64,000 nucleotides of DNA from VFKI01 sp964647825 (lineage in GTDB: Bacteria > Pseudomonadota > Gammaproteobacteria > DSM-16500). The translations under genes and the position numbers were made by a program. The stretch is taken from positions 180,800 through 244,799 of the forward strand of contig CAZYJL010000002.1 of NCBI GenBank assembly GCA_964647825.1. The letters are read 5' to 3'. Each line of letters starts with the position of its first letter. Positions within the stretch are counted from its first letter, which is position 1. Below, one piece after another: positions 63,663-64,000 of this stretch. Under the pieces are notes generated by a model. That model saw only the letters and a list, made by a program, of their open reading frames with translations, was not told the DNA's origin and did not search any database.

Positions 63663-63738
63663 TGGTGGGTCGTCTGCGATTCGAACGCAGGACCAACAGG
63701 TTAAAAGCCTGCTGCTCTACCGGCTGAGCTAACGACCC
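63663..63738 (-). tRNA. tRNA-Lys (UUU)
   Basis: 76 nt with encoded CCA. Acceptor GGGTCGT/ACGACCC, D arm GCTCAGCCGGTAGAGC, anticodon loop CTTTTAA (anticodon TTT) closed by GCAGG/CCTGT, and T loop TTCGAAT closed by CTGCG/CGCAG. Confidence 0.97.
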
Positions 63739-63811
63739 CTGTAGAAGGGCCCAATGATACAGCGCTCAAAAAAAAATTCAATGGGTAAAATGCATAAAAT
63801 AAGTAATAACA

Positions 63812-63840
63812 GATCAGTGCGGGTGTGTTTTTTGCTTAAC
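63812..63840 (-). mobile_element. R2 end fragment interrupted by another R2 copy
   Basis: GCGGGTGTGTTTTTTGCTTA followed by AC resembles the left arm of the copy at 50932. The GTAACACTCAGG end of the next R2 copy begins directly after it, suggesting insertion of one R2 into another. Confidence 0.5.
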
Positions 63841-64000
63841 GTAACACTCAGGTAGTCCGTTTTTTTAGCTTGACTGACCGCAATCGCCCAACAGCAGACG
63901 CATTTTACCAATGGAAGTTCACTTCATGCATCATGAAAGGGCGTTGCTTCGATGAAACAATGTCTCTGCGGGACCCAAGTGATGCAGTCAAGCTAAAAAA
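63841..64000 (-). mobile_element. R2 inverted-repeat element, copy 6, cut by the window edge
   Basis: Begins GTAACACTCAGGTAGTCCG and reads R2 backwards (TTGACTGACCGCAATCGCCC, AATGTCTCTGCGGGACCC). The far end lies beyond 64000. No gene is seen in 63739-64000. Confidence 0.75.

Noticed and set aside
29610..64000. R2 copies as a CRISPR array or as tRNA-linked attachment sites
   Set aside because: Copies are far apart, have terminal inverted repeats and no spacers, and only one lies near a tRNA with no integrase gene.

Overview
The window looks like a chromosomal stretch of a gammaproteobacterium, most probably a Legionellales member (Legionella/Coxiella-like, host-associated or protist-associated). 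This is inferred from an LbtU-type siderophore porin, a PlaA-like GDSL lipase, a secreted LPMO and GH18 protein, several Lys/Glu-rich effector-like proteins, an AT-rich composition, and gene orders such as plsX-fabH-fabG-acpP-fabF-mltG-tmk-holB and rpsP-rimM-trmD-rplS. No rRNA, CRISPR array, prophage or intact transposase was seen. One tRNA-Lys(UUU) lies at the right end.

Layout. 1-4.6 kb holds four paralogous genes of a family I do not recognise (one truncated by the left edge, one with a frameshifting T9 tract next to its start), mixed with gene debris. 4.6-17.8 kb is a minus-strand housekeeping block: comEC, lolD, lolC, tatD, holB, tmk, mltG, fabF, acpP, fabG, fabH, plsX, rpmF. 18.2-23.1 kb holds a membrane glycosyltransferase pair and two unknown proteins. 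23.2-29.5 kb carries a cobalamin adenosyltransferase and the pyruvate dehydrogenase genes. 29.8-34.9 kb holds a thioesterase, btuF-ampE-ampD and ibaG-murA-queC. 35.1-40.4 kb has two effector-like genes, one with a kinase-like catalytic loop, and a two-gene Ara4N-type sugar set. 40.4-51 kb has a peroxiredoxin, the LbtU porin, rnt, putA, a cation antiporter, a CDF exporter and a MidA-like methyltransferase with TPRs. 51.2-53.4 kb is the rpsP-rimM-trmD-rplS operon. 53.6-64 kb holds ogt, a GH18 protein with a degenerate active site facing an AA10 LPMO, a GDSL lipase, sodB, recJ, an Mth938-like protein, an MFS carrier and tRNA-Lys.

Three families of non-autonomous inverted-repeat elements (here R1, R2, R3) are scattered between genes, with no transposase in the window. 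R1 (about 126 bp, 3 copies) abuts gene ends and is predicted to fold with two internal hairpins. R2 (about 150-184 bp, 6 copies plus fragments) has long terminal inverted repeats and shows nesting. R3 (208-297 bp, 3 copies) shares GGGCCACCTCATATAAA ends but carries exchangeable inner palindromes. They interrupt otherwise ordinary operons, for example between trmD and rplS.

The best candidate for an undescribed system is the 1-4.6 kb locus. It encodes long-leader, Cys-rich, single-span membrane proteins in tandem, some with ETPLL/ETPLI tail motifs. A duplicated 3' end of comEC behind one copy is a fossil of tandem duplication, and a homopolymer tract could switch or attenuate another copy.
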